A stretch of 64,000 nt of DNA. Source: Narthecium ossifragum (taxonomy: Eukaryota > Streptophyta > Magnoliopsida > Dioscoreales > Nartheciaceae). Positions 11,174 through 20,744 of the stretch are shown piece after piece. Made by a program: the position numbers and the translations under genes. The notes below the pieces were generated by a model, which searched no databases, was not told the origin of the DNA, and worked only from the letters and a program-made list of their open reading frames with translations. Position 1 is the first letter of the stretch; each line of letters starts with the position of its first letter. The stretch covers positions 22,389,274 to 22,453,273 of the forward strand of contig OY986970.1 of assembly GCA_963920575.1 (NCBI GenBank). The letters are read 5' to 3'.

Positions 11174-12593
11174 CTACCCCCTTCAGCTCCACCATTTAGT
11201 TATAAAAGAGATAAACCTACTAAACAATTATCCACCATATGATAGAATCTACTCTCCCTTATAATATAGACTAGGTGGACCCCCGTGCCACTTGGCATAG
11301 GTAACCACACACCCTGACAACCCTCCCCTCCCCCCTCCCCACCAGCTCTCCTCTCTCTCTCTCTATTCAACCACTATCATTTAGTTATGACGTGACATAT
11401 TACTCATATGTAGACTAGGAGGACCCCCGTGCCGCCTGACACGGGTAACCACCCACTCTCCACTATCATCTCTCTCTCTATTTAGCCACTATCATTTGGT
11501 TATGCCACTTCATAAAACATTCCCTTATATAGTAGACTAGGCGGACCCCCGTGCCACCAGGTACGGGTAACCACCCACCCTTCACTATCCTCTCTCTCTC
11601 TGTTTTCAGCCACTATCATTTCGTTATGCCATGTTATAAAACCTTCCCTCATATAGTAGACTGGATGGGCCCCCCGTGCCACCTAACACGGGTAACCACC
11701 CTGACTCAGGTACCATGTCATGAAACATGTCACATTATAAAACCTTATTTTATATAATAGAATATATATACTCAAAACATAAACCCAAGTTCTAAAATAT
11801 CCAAATTCTCCGATCACGTAACCACGTTGGGTTCATTGGATTTTTTTGCCAAAATGGACCTCTAATATTCACTCTTGGCACTTTAGGACTCCATACCCTA
11901 TTTTTTTGCATCAGAGGACCCCAAACAAAAAATACACGTAACGAACACGCGTATAAACGATACGCGTATAACCAATAATGATATGTGTACCCATGATACG
12001 TGTATAACCAACAATTATATGTATATTTTTTTTATATACATGTTTTTTTATGTATCTTTTATTTGGATCTTACTATGCATGTGAGATCTTAAAGTGTCAA
12101 ACGTGAATATCAGGAGACCGATAACAAACTTCTGGATTCATTGCTTTGCCTTTGGATAACTTCAAGGTGCACATGTATTGTTTATCTTGGATTCATTGCT
12201 TTGCCTTATATAACTTTTATTAGCTGTCATATTGACATGGGTGCACAGGTTGACAGGTATTGTTTGGACCGAAGCAGAAAGATTGTGCCCCCCTAGTAGG
12301 ATGTGTTGGCACTGCAAAGTGCGTATTATTTTCTTTTTAAATCCACTTACCTTTTGATTTGTCAACCGAATGACACTTTTGTGTTTCTTTACAAAACAGG
12401 CCAAATTTATAAATTCGGGTCCAAAATACCCCTTGCCAACTCTCTCTCATCATTTAATGTCACCTGACACAAGTATGAGAGAGAGAAAGGGGAAATTTCC
12501 TTACTTATGCGAGGAATTTCTTAATGCCACCTGACATAGGTCTGTCAATTTTATTCTTCCATAAGTGACAAATCCTTGTCAATTTCAAGAAAT
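11174..12593. other. Intergenic: tandem repeat block then AT-rich DNA, no gene seen
   Basis: Apart from the ~130-bp tandem repeat (11262-11760), this stretch holds AT-rich sequence with short direct repeats such as GATACGYGTATAACCAA, and a GAGAGAGAAAGG stretch near 12480. From about 12500 it shares the TTATGCGAGGAATTTC motif with the loop of the large foldback, so the foldback element may begin here. Confidence 0.45.
11262..11760 (+). repeat. ~130-bp tandem repeat, about four copies
   Basis: Each copy begins TAGACTAGGYGGACCCCCGT, continues with a GCC...ACGGGTAACCACCCA segment, then a CT-rich stretch, and ends GCCACTATCATTTNGTTATG. Starts are at about 11270, 11405, 11530 and 11658. Copies vary in the CT-rich part. 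Similar sequence flanks the R LTR at 5749-8147. Confidence 0.75.
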
Positions 12594-13787
12594 CCTTGGT
12601 TATTAGTAAGGAATCTTTAGTTATTAGTTATTACTTTGGAGATACCGTTCACTTGTAGAACAAAATACAGTATGTCGAGGTTCTCTCTCTCCTCGACCTC
12701 TATCTCTCCTCCTGCCTCTGTCTCTCTCCTCCTGCCTCTCTCTCTCTCCTCCTGCCTCTCTCTCCACCTGGTCTTCTCTCTCCATCAACTCTCTCTCGCC
12801 ATATGGTCTCCTCTCTCTCTCCTCCCATCTCTCTCTCCCCGACCTCTCTCTCTCTCCCTCCTCTCTCTCTCTCCCCGACCTCTCTCTCTCCCCCCTCTCT
12901 CTCCTCCCGCTTCCTCCTCTGTTTCTCCCCTCTCCATTTCTCCCTTTTCTCCCCTCTCCCTTTCTCTCCTCCCTCTGTTTCTCTGTCCTCCCTCTTCCTC
13001 CGGCACCTTACCCGGCGCCCCTGCCCCGCCTACAACGACCCCCACATCCCGACGACTCCCACGCCCTGCTGCCTCCACCCCGCCTTCCTCCTCCGAGCTC
13101 GATGCCGTCATCGCCGGCGCCACGAGGAGAGGTCGAGAGGAGAGAGAGAGCCCGGAGAAGAGAGAGAGAGGTCGGGGAGAGAGAGAGAGGTCGGCGTTGA
13201 CGGAGAGAGAGGGGTTGAGCCGGCGGCGGACGAGCTCGAGACCAGGGGTTGGAGATGGCTCTGTAGGCGGGGGACACTCGAGACGGCGGAGGGGCGGCGG
13301 GGGACGAGCTTGGCATGACAGAGGGGCGGCCGGGGACAACCTCGAGAAGCTCGGATGGAAGAGATGAGGATGGAGAGAGTGGGAAAGGAGAGAAGAGAGA
13401 GATCGGCTGGAAAGAGAGGGGGCGGAAGAGAGAGTGGATGGAGAGGGGGCGGGAGAGAGAGAGAGAGCGGAGGGGGGCGGAAGAGAGAGTGGATGGAGAG
13501 AGGGGGCGTAGGAGAGAGAAGGGGTGGAAGAAAGAGTGGATGGAGAGAAGGGGAGGAAGAGAGAGAGAGCGGGGGGAGAGAAGATCAGGTGAGAGAGATA
13601 GAGTCGATGGAGACAGAAAGAAGGGTGGAGAGATAGAAGACCAGGTGGAGAGAGACAGTCGATGGAGAGAGAAAGAAGGGTGGAGAGATAGAAGACCAGG
13701 TGGAGAGAGAGAGTCGGTGGAGAGGGAGAAGACCAGGTGGAGAGAGAAACATGGGTGAAGAGAGAGAAGACCAGGTGTGAGAGAGAG
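12594..13787 (+). repeat. Left arm of giant foldback element
   Basis: The arm begins CCTTGGTTATTAG and matches, inverted, the sequence ending ...CTAATAACCAAGG at 23997. Shared blocks in order are GGAGATACCGTTCAC, a CT-rich array, a GC-rich block around the GAGCTCGATGC motif, and a GA-rich array with GGTGGAGAGA repeats. Long ORFs on both strands are low-complexity translations of CTCTCT/GAGAGA and should not be read as proteins. Element A inserted at the inner edge. Confidence 0.75.
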
Positions 13788-15369
13788 TGATGTGCTGTCG
13801 CAGGCACTCAAAAATAAAACCAATACTCGTTAAAATAAATATAGTAGTGTGAGTACGAGTCGATCCCACGAATAGTGTTTAGCCTAGTTTTGTGCTTAGT
13901 GAACAAAGATGGGGAGTTTTAAACGTGAGGAAATAATCTAAAACGAAGAAACAAGTTGAATCAAGAGAACAAACCTTGGTCTGAGTCAACATCCACCATC
14001 GGAATCCAACAACTGATCATAGATGCAAGTATCAATCAATTCATACCATGAATATTCACCGTTCGAATTAAATTCGAATCTCTCCTCAATCTTAGTTTAT
14101 TAGAAACAAGCGATCTAATCAACCCTAACAACTAAACAACCTAAGACAAGCGCTGTAGATTTAATCTAGTAGCAGCGTTAAGCATAGGGAGATCGATGAA
14201 GCTAAACAACACAAGCACAAGCGGTTGCATTTAATCTAGTCAAATATTCTTCCTAAGACCTAACAATCTCTGAAACGCAGTAGATTATTAAACCCTAGTT
14301 GCTTCGCAGATTAGAGGGATCAAACAATTCCGGATTTGATATTCAACCTAGCAGTAGATCACAATGAATAATAAACTAGTAGCGCTCCTAGCAATTAGAC
14401 AAGACAATCATGAATATTTAATAACAGAAGAACATTCAATACTCATTTATAAACTGAACAATAAAAATAAATTAGATCTCACAGTTTCATTGATTCCATG
14501 GTTTCAGTCTCCTTGACCAAGGATCAAGATTTAGCCACGCAGGGCCATCGATAACAATCCACAAAAGATTCCAATAAACAAGATAAAACCTAGAAAAAAT
14601 ATAAAGAAGGAGAAAGAGCAACCAAAACTGTCCAAGAATCCCCCCTCAAACCCTAGAAAGAGTCCTATTTATAGCCCCAAAGTCTCTCCATCCACGGATT
14701 AGATCAAAACCGTTGATTTTCTTTACTGGGAAAGTCCGATCGATCCTTCTCGGGGTGTCGGATCGATCGGTCTCATTAAAAATCTTCAATTTCTAGTTAC
14801 GCTTGAGTCCGATCGATCGAATTATGGGTGCTGGATCGATCGGATGCGTAAAAATCCACCTTCTCTGGCTATTTTTGAGTCCGATCAATCGAACTTTAGG
14901 TGTCGGATAGATCGGACCCCTTAGGATAGATGGATGGATCGATCGGACCATGTTCAGCCGAAAAATATATGTTCTGTCACGATTCTGCATAGTCGGATGG
15001 ATCCCACCAGGGTGTCGGATCGATCCAACTTTCCAGCATATTTACTGTTCTGCCATCCAGACTGCGCCATCGGTACTGAAATTGCCGTAACTTCCTTTAG
15101 GAAACTCAGAATCACGAACCGTAAAATTCCCCAGAAACTAGACTTCAAGAGCTTTCCAACCATATATGGTACATCATCTGGTTCTCCATGAGAAGGTACA
15201 AATTAATCTTTAAAGTTGATCCATGCACTCTTTTCAGCTTCTTTTCGACTTAAGGACTTCAATTGCATCCTAAATCAAAATATAAGAATAATGAGTGTAT
15301 TTAGGAACTAAATAAGCATAGCAGACTAAGTATTAAGGAATAAAAATATAACATTATGCATCATCATCA
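13788..15369 (-). repeat. Element A 3' LTR (left copy)
   Basis: The plus-strand termini are TGATGTGCTGTCG...CATCATCA. It matches the right copy at 19150-20744 almost throughout, with scattered single-base differences. It contains the palindrome-pair array at 14734-15029. Confidence 0.88.
14734..15029 (+). repeat. Array of CCGATCGATC...GATCGATCGG pairs in element A LTR
   Basis: Three regular units start 72 bp apart (about 14734, 14806, 14878). Each reads GTCCGATCGATC, a ~12-nt loop with GGGTG(T/C), then CGGATCGATCGG. A half unit lies at about 14928 and a further pair at 14991. Each unit is an inverted repeat. Spacer sequences between units are unrelated to each other. Confidence 0.85.
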
Positions 15370-15385
15370 AATTCCCCCACACTTA
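15370..15385 (-). other. Element A polypurine tract
   Basis: On the minus strand AAGTGTGGGGGAATT lies directly before the 3' LTR. It is preceded by a GAGGACGAGCAAAAGC motif shared in altered form with element B. Primes plus-strand DNA synthesis in LTR retrotransposons. Confidence 0.75.
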
Positions 15386-16153
15386 GCTTTTGCTCGTCCT
15401 CGGGCGAAACTAAAATTCACTCTACTCAAGATATCAAGGTTGCAACGCCATCAACAAAGAACAATCAAGCTCTTCACAATTCATAACACATCATGAACAA
15501 ACATTTTTAGGCAACTTAAAAATCAATCAGTAAGCATTTCCACTTGAAGATGAAGCATACTAAATAAGTAGACCCTCATGGAAATTAACACTCGACTCTC
15601 ATGTGTTTGAAGGGTATGTATTTCACTCAAATTCATTCCAATGGAAGTGATCTACCATAGGCTTGCATATCTTCTCATTCTCCACCACTAGAATCACATG
15701 CATAACACAAATCATAAGGACTTCAAAAGGTTGTAATGGGGTCTAGAATCAAGGTGGGAAATATTTGGGAATGTAGCTCAAAAGCCAATGGAACTAATGG
15801 AGCAAAAATGCATCAATAAGACATGTACCACCAATCATTCCATTCAACAACTTTCTTCAACTTGGCTTTAATATACTCAACCCATATAACATTACGACCC
15901 TGACAAAGAGATTGTTCAAAGGAATACTTCTTACTGAAATAGTGAACAATCTTTTGCAAAAACTTCCACCTTTGTAGAAATCATACATAGACATACCCCT
16001 TTTTTTTGGAGTATTAGGAGGATTCATAAACACATTTTGTAAAATGAGAAACAATTTCCTCCTTCACTTTCTTCTTTCTTTCTTTTTTTTTTCTTTCTTT
16101 TTTTTTTCAGAACCAACATACTCACAAATTAAGTATGAAAAATAAACTCCACA

Positions 16154-16542
16154 TGTGAGGCCCGCTGGGTCTACCGAGGCGACAAGATGCCTGCGCCTGG
16201 AGGGCGGGGCTGAGTCGGGTAGCCGGGTAAGCAATCCCACAACGCCTGGGTATGGTCCGGGGTTCGATATAAGTATATAGTAACCCCTTAATAAACACAA
16301 CGCGTTTTAAAGCCGTGCTGGCAATGAACCGCAGAAAAACTCCAGTGTTAAGCGTGCTTGGGCTGGAGTAGGTTTGGGAGGGGTGACCTCCCGGGAAGTC
16401 CGATCGATCGGTTGGTTTATCGATCGATCGGCTGCGGCGAGCCAAAAGCGGACAATATTGTGTCGGGTGGGGGCCCTCGGGTGGATCCTGGTCGGACCGG
16501 GAGCCCGCGGGCCGGGGCCCAGTGGAGGGTCGAGGCGTTACA
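16154..16542 (+). repeat. Cassandra 5' LTR
   Basis: 389 bp, nearly identical to 16615-17003. It holds a GGGGTTCGAT stretch, the 5S-derived segment, then a CCGATCGATCGG pair, then a GC-rich tail. Confidence 0.92.
16311..16400 (+). other. 5S rRNA-derived segment in Cassandra 5' LTR
   Basis: It contains TTAAGCGTGCTTGGGC, followed by GGAGTAG and GGGTGACCTCCCGGGAAGTC. These match the central and 3' part of plant 5S rRNA, including the internal RNA polymerase III promoter (A box/IE/C box region). The upstream GTGCTGGCAATGAACCGCAG part is more diverged from 5S. Likely to act as a Pol III promoter module, not as a 5S gene. Confidence 0.9.
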
Positions 16543-16545
16543 GTA

Positions 16546-16557
16546 TGGTATCAGAGC
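16546..16557 (+). other. Cassandra primer-binding site
   Basis: TGGTATCAGAGC lies four bases after the 5' LTR and is complementary to the 3' end of initiator tRNA-Met. The same site follows the R-family LTR at 56738-56749. Confidence 0.9.
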
Positions 16558-16614
16558 CGGTTCCCAGCCGGAAATTGTGCCAGCGAGGACGCTGGGCCCC
16601 CAAGGGGGGTGGAT

Positions 16615-17003
16615 TGTGAGGCCCGCTGGGTCTACCGAGGCGACAAGATGCCTGCGCCTGGAGGGCGGGGCTGAGTCGGGTAGCCGGGTAAGGAATCCCA
16701 CAACGCCTGGGTATGGTCCGGGGTTCGATATAAGTATATACTAACCCCTTAATAAACACAACGCGTTTTAAAGCCGTGCTGGCAATGAACCACAGATAAA
16801 CTCCAGTGTTAAGCGTGCTTGGGCTGGAGTAGGTTTGGGAGGGGTGACCTCCCGGGAAGTCCGATCGATCGGTGGGTTTATCGATCGATCGGCTGCGGTG
16901 AGCCAAAAGCGGACAATATTGTGTCGGGTGGGGCCCTCGGGTGGATCCTGGTCGGACCGGGAGCCCGCGGGGCCGGGGCCCAGTGGAGGGCCGGGGCGTT
17001 ACA
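16615..17003 (+). repeat. Cassandra 3' LTR
   Basis: Second LTR copy with the 5S-derived segment at about 16772-16861 and the palindrome pair at 16861-16892. It differs from the 5' copy at a handful of bases, for example one G fewer in the GGGTGGGG run. Confidence 0.92.
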
Positions 17004-17559
17004 CCACTTCACCAATCATAGCCATACCACAAATCCAAACTCCCCCACACTTGAACTTTCACACCCATACATGTCATAATAATGATCAATGCTCCACTAG
17101 TTTTATGGCTTGGGTAACGGAAATATTTTTTCAGGTTCAAAGCTTGTAATGTGGGTTAACAATGAAGTCGATAAAGCTCAAAGGTGTTTAGCAAAAGGAA
17201 AAATTAATCACAAGGTAGGCTATTTGGCTTAAGTAACTTATAACAAAGATGGCCTTAATCATGTTCATGTTTGCAAGTGTCAATGTGACCTCGAATAGAA
17301 TCAAAGCAAGTTCTAGAGAAACAAATCCATGGAAGAATATCTCTCAAGAAAGAAAATAGTGAGACTGAAATGAATGTGTCAGTCTAGAGGCTCAAAATCT
17401 CACCGGCTTTTGTCTGCTCATTCAGTCACTACCATCTCAAGGAAAATAACTCAACTAATTAATTCCAAGTCGCAAAATTACCCATTCAATCATGTTATGA
17501 ATATGTCAAGCTTAACTAATTCTTGCTCATGGCAAATGCAACCTAGATCTCCACCCCCA

Positions 17560-17690
17560 CACCTGAAACTGACATTGTCCCCAATGTAAGGTGGAATGCA
17601 AAGAAAAGCAAAAATAACTAAAATGGAAATGCGAAAATAAAAAGAGAAAGGAACGAACTCCCCTTGGGTTGCCTTCCAAACAGCGCGTTT
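17560..17690 (-). other. Conserved noncoding motifs downstream of the element A ORF
   Basis: On the minus strand GGAAGGCAACCCA, followed about 80 bp later by CATTGGGGACAATGTC and CAGGTGTGGGGGTGG. Element B has GGGAGGCAACCCA and AATTGGGGACAATTAC in the same order after its ORF. The function is unknown; an RNA structure or an internal purine primer are possibilities. Confidence 0.65.
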
Positions 17691-17884
17691 GTTTATGAGT
17701 TGCACAGGAATGGTTCACTGCATGTCTGGGTGAATTCTTCATGTATCATAGGGGGTACTCAATCACCTACAAAGCAAAAGCAAAGCAAAGCAAAACAAAA
17801 GCAAACATGCATGCACACAACCTAAAAATAATTCAAGCACTCTCAAGCAAACTAAACTACTATATACAATAGAAAAAATTTTAA

Positions 17885-19039
17885 TCATGCCCTTGGTGGC
17901 CGTTCTCTAGCACGATGGTATGCAAAATCACTGGGTGCTATAATCTGAATATTTAACCTCAATAATGCCTCCAAGGTTAATTTAGCATATGAATCCAAGT
18001 GGCATATTTCAAAAATGAAAACTAGCTTTTCCATTCTAACACTAGTAAACAAGATAGCTAGATCTCTCAAACAAAAATGCATGTCATCATGGTGATCAGG
18101 AAGAAAGGAGTCAACATTATGCTCAACTATAATCGAATCATCTATTGAACTATTGATAATGTCGTCGTTCGCATTGTCAAAGATGTCAAGATTACAAGAT
18201 TGAAAATAAATCCGTCGAGATATGAAAATATCTACTAAGGTCATCTCCTTTTTAATCACTAATGAAGAAGAAATAGTCACAGGAAATATACCTCGCGGCT
18301 TAACAGGAATGCTTTCAACTTCAGCTAGAGGAGGTTCATCGAATAAATGCTCCTTGTGTTCTCGGCGGTCGATTGGCCTAGACTGGACAGCTTCTTCATA
18401 TGCATTTTGTAGAAATTCCCCCGAAGCATCTCCAACCGCAGCAGTCAGTGAAATATCATCATTAATTTCATGAACCGACAAAGAATCACAAGTAGTATGG
18501 CATATATCATTATTATCAGAAACAAAAGCATCACAAGTATTATCATTACAAACATGAGATATAGGATCATATCTATCAACTTCTTTATCAAAAGAGTGAC
18601 TCACATTGACTTGGTCAATTATTAGTGGCTCTTGTTGCATTTGTGACTGAGCAATGAAGAGGTTCTCAACTTTGTCACATTCCCTAGGAAATCTTTCCTC
18701 CCAAGAAATACGCATTTCTCTTAAGGAATTAGTATTTTCTTCCATTTCCTTCAGAATCGCCAACATTTGTGCTTGAAACTGCCAACTAGGGTAGGTATGA
18801 TCTCTAAAATCCGAATAATAAGAATATGAATATGAATCATAAGCCGGGTTTGAGAAATCATGAAATTGCCAACTAGGGTAGGTATGATCTCTAAAATCCG
18901 AATTATAAGAATATGAATATGAATCATAGGCCGGGTTTGGGTTTGAGAAATCATATGTGTCATTATTGTAAACGGGTCCATAACCAAAAGGCAAATCATC
19001 ATTCCATATGTCACCCGGTGGCATATTATAATTGGCCAC
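17885..19039 (-). CDS. Element A ORF, 384-aa protein of unknown function
   Basis: An uninterrupted ORF in the interior of element A, shortly downstream of the primer site. The N-terminus is rich in Tyr, Asn, Ser and Asp, with an internal tandem repeat (DFSNPAYDSYSYSY...DFRDHTYPSWQF appears twice). The middle is acidic with a coiled-coil-like segment (ILKEMEENTNSLREMRISWEE) near residue 100. The C-terminus is more hydrophobic. There is no CCHC knuckle and no protease, RT or integrase motif. Element B encodes a related protein (43907-45064) of 385 aa sharing DLxFGY, YNND, FSNP-AY and HTxPSWQF. It sits in the position of gag. A Gag-like packaging role is possible but is inference. The related length and open frame suggest it was under selection. 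Confidence 0.7.
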   Translation of the reverse strand: MANYNMPPGDIWNDDLPFGYGPVYNNDTYDFSNPNPAYDSYSYSYNSDFRDHTYPSWQFHDFSNPAYDSYSYSYYSDFRDHTYPSWQFQAQMLAILKEMEENTNSLREMRISWEERFPRECDKVENLFIAQSQMQQEPLIIDQVNVSHSFDKEVDRYDPISHVCNDNTCDAFVSDNNDICHTTCDSLSVHEINDDISLTAAVGDASGEFLQNAYEEAVQSRPIDRREHKEHLFDEPPLAEVESIPVKPRGIFPVTISSSLVIKKEMTLVDIFISRRIYFQSCNLDIFDNANDDIINSSIDDSIIVEHNVDSFLPDHHDDMHFCLRDLAILFTSVRMEKLVFIFEICHLDSYAKLTLEALLRLNIQIIAPSDFAYHRARERPPRA

Positions 19040-19126
19040 ACATTCAAACCATAGAAACTATATAATTTTTTTTTTTTTTTGATGAAAATAAAGATCACTA
19101 TAAGCACAAAAATCAACTAGAATCAC

Positions 19127-19144
19127 TCCCCGGCAACGACGCCA
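19127..19144 (-). other. Element A primer-binding site (tRNA-Asp type)
   Basis: On the minus strand TGGCGTCGTTGCCGGGGA lies five bases after the 5' LTR. It matches the Athila-like primer site (usual form TGGCGCCGTTGCCGGGGA) with one difference. Confidence 0.82.
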
Positions 19145-19149
19145 AAATT

Positions 19150-20744
19150 TGGTGTGCTGTCGCAGGCACTCAAAAATAAAACCAATACTCGTTAAAATAA
19201 ATGTAGTAGTGCGAGTACGAGTCGATCCCATGAAGAGTGTTTAGCCTAGTTTTGTGCTTAGTGAACAAAGATGGGGAGGTTTTAAACGTGAGGAAAACAG
19301 TAAAGAAATAATCTAAAACGAAGAAACAAGTTGAATCAAGAGAACAAACCTTGGTCTGAGTCAACATCCACCATCGGAATTCAACAACTGATCATAGATG
19401 CAAGTATCAATCAATTCATACCATGAATATTCACCGTTCGAATTAAATTCGAATCTCTCCTCAATCTTAGTTAATTAGAAACAAGCGATCTAATCAACCC
19501 TAACTACTAAACAACCTAAGACAAGCGCTGTAGATTTAATCTAGTAGCAGCGTTAAGCATAAGGAGATCGATGAAGCTAAACAACACCAGCACAAGCGGT
19601 TGCATTTAATCTAGTCAAATATTCTTCCTAAGATCTAACAATCTCTGAAACGCAGTATATTATTAAACCCTAGTTGCTTCGCAGATTAGAGGGATCAAAT
19701 AATTCCGGATTTGATATCCAACCTAGCAGTAGATCGCAATGAATAATAAACTAGTAGCGCTCCTAGCAATTAGACAAGACAATCATGAATATTTAATAAC
19801 AGAAGAACATTCAATACTCATCTATAAACTGAACAATAAAAATAAATTAGATCTCACAGTTTCATTGATTCCTAGGTTTCAGTCTCCTCGACCAAGAATC
19901 AAGATTTAGCCACGCAGGGCCATCGAGAACAATCCTCAAAAGATTCCAATAAACAAGATAAAACCTAGAAAAAATATAAAGGAGGAGAAAGAGCAGCCAA
20001 AAGTGTCCAAGAATCCTCCCTCAAACCCTGGAAAAAGTCCTATTTATAGCCCCAAAGTCTCTCCATCCACGGATTAGATCAAAACCATTGATTTTCTTTA
20101 CTGGGAAAGTCCGATCGATCCTTCTCGGGGTGTCGGATCGATCGGTCTCATTAAAAATCATCAATTTCTAGTTACGCCCGAGTCCGATCGATCGAACTAT
20201 GGGTGCTGGATCGATCGGATGCGTAAAAATCCACCTTCTCTAGCTATTTTTGAGTCCGATCGATCGAACTTTAGGTGTCGGATCGATCGGACCCCTTAGG
20301 ATGGATGGATGGATCGATCAGACCATGTTCAGCCGAAAAATATATGTTTTGTCACGATTCTGCATAGTCGGATGGATCCCACCAGGGTGTCGGATCGATC
20401 CAACTTTCCAGCATATTTACTGTTCTGCCATCTAGACTGCGCCATCGGTACTGAAATTACCGTAACTTCCTCTAGGAAACTTAGAATCACGAACCATAAA
20501 ATTCCCCAGAAACTAGACTTCCAGAGCTTTCCAACCATATATGGTACATCATCTGGTTCTCCATGAGAAGGTACAGATTAATCTTTAAAGTTGATCCATG
20601 CAATCTTTTCAGCTTCTTTTCGACTTAAGGACTTCAATTGCATCCTAAATCAAAATATAAGAATAATGAGTGTATTTAGGAACTAAATAAGCACAGGAGA
20701 CTAAGTATTAAGGGATAAAAATATAACATTATGCGTCATCATCA
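19150..20744 (-). repeat. Element A 5' LTR (right copy)
   Basis: The plus-strand ends are TGGTGTGCTGTCG...CATCATCA. It carries the same palindrome-pair array at 20109-20404, including an intact unit where the left copy has a degenerate GATCAATC/GATAGATC pair. Confidence 0.88.
20109..20404 (+). repeat. Palindrome-pair array in element A right LTR
   Basis: Same arrangement as 14734-15029, with CCGATCGATC...GATCGATCGG units 72 bp apart. Unit 3 is intact here (GATCGATCGAAC...GGATCGATCGG), showing that the left copy mutated at two positions after insertion. Confidence 0.85.

Larger units (their letters stand above)
16154..17003 (+). mobile_element. Cassandra TRIM retrotransposon
   Basis: Two 389-bp LTRs (16154-16542, 16615-17003) flank a 72-bp interior. 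The LTRs start TGTGAGGCCC and end GGCGTTACA. The interior is only a tRNA-iMet primer site TGGTATCAGAGC (16546-16557) and a purine tract AAGGGGGGTGGA. Both LTRs carry a 5S rRNA-derived segment, which defines Cassandra. CCACA/CCACT flanks give a 4/5 match as target duplication. It codes for nothing and needs proteins from an autonomous partner. It sits inside element A in the opposite orientation. Confidence 0.93.
13788..20744 (-). mobile_element. Element A: non-autonomous Athila-like LTR retrotransposon
   Basis: Two LTRs of ~1.59 kb flank a 3.8-kb interior. A perfect 5-bp duplication GAGAG (13783-13787, 20745-20749) bounds it. On the minus strand the order is 5' LTR (20744-19150), primer site TGGCGTCGTTGCCGGGGA, a 384-aa ORF, conserved noncoding motifs, polypurine tract and 3' LTR. 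No protease, reverse transcriptase or integrase is visible, so it must depend on proteins from another element. The tRNA-Asp-type primer site is characteristic of Athila-like Ty3 elements. A Cassandra TRIM (16154-17003) is nested inside. The LTRs look highly similar by eye, implying recent insertion. Confidence 0.88.

Noticed and set aside
12636..13823. Long ORFs of 240-340 codons on both strands
   Set aside because: They are translations of CTCTCT/GAGAGA arrays (Ser/Leu/Pro or Arg/Glu/Gly only) in the foldback arms, with equal openness on both strands.
16230..16275. tRNA gene in the Cassandra LTR
   Set aside because: GGGGTTCGAT resembles a tRNA B box, but no cloverleaf or A box fits around it; the neighbouring 5S-like block explains the Pol III signals.
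16311..16400. A functional 5S rRNA gene
   Set aside because: Only the middle and 3' part match well, the 5' part is diverged, and the 3' end runs into LTR sequence without a T-run terminator.
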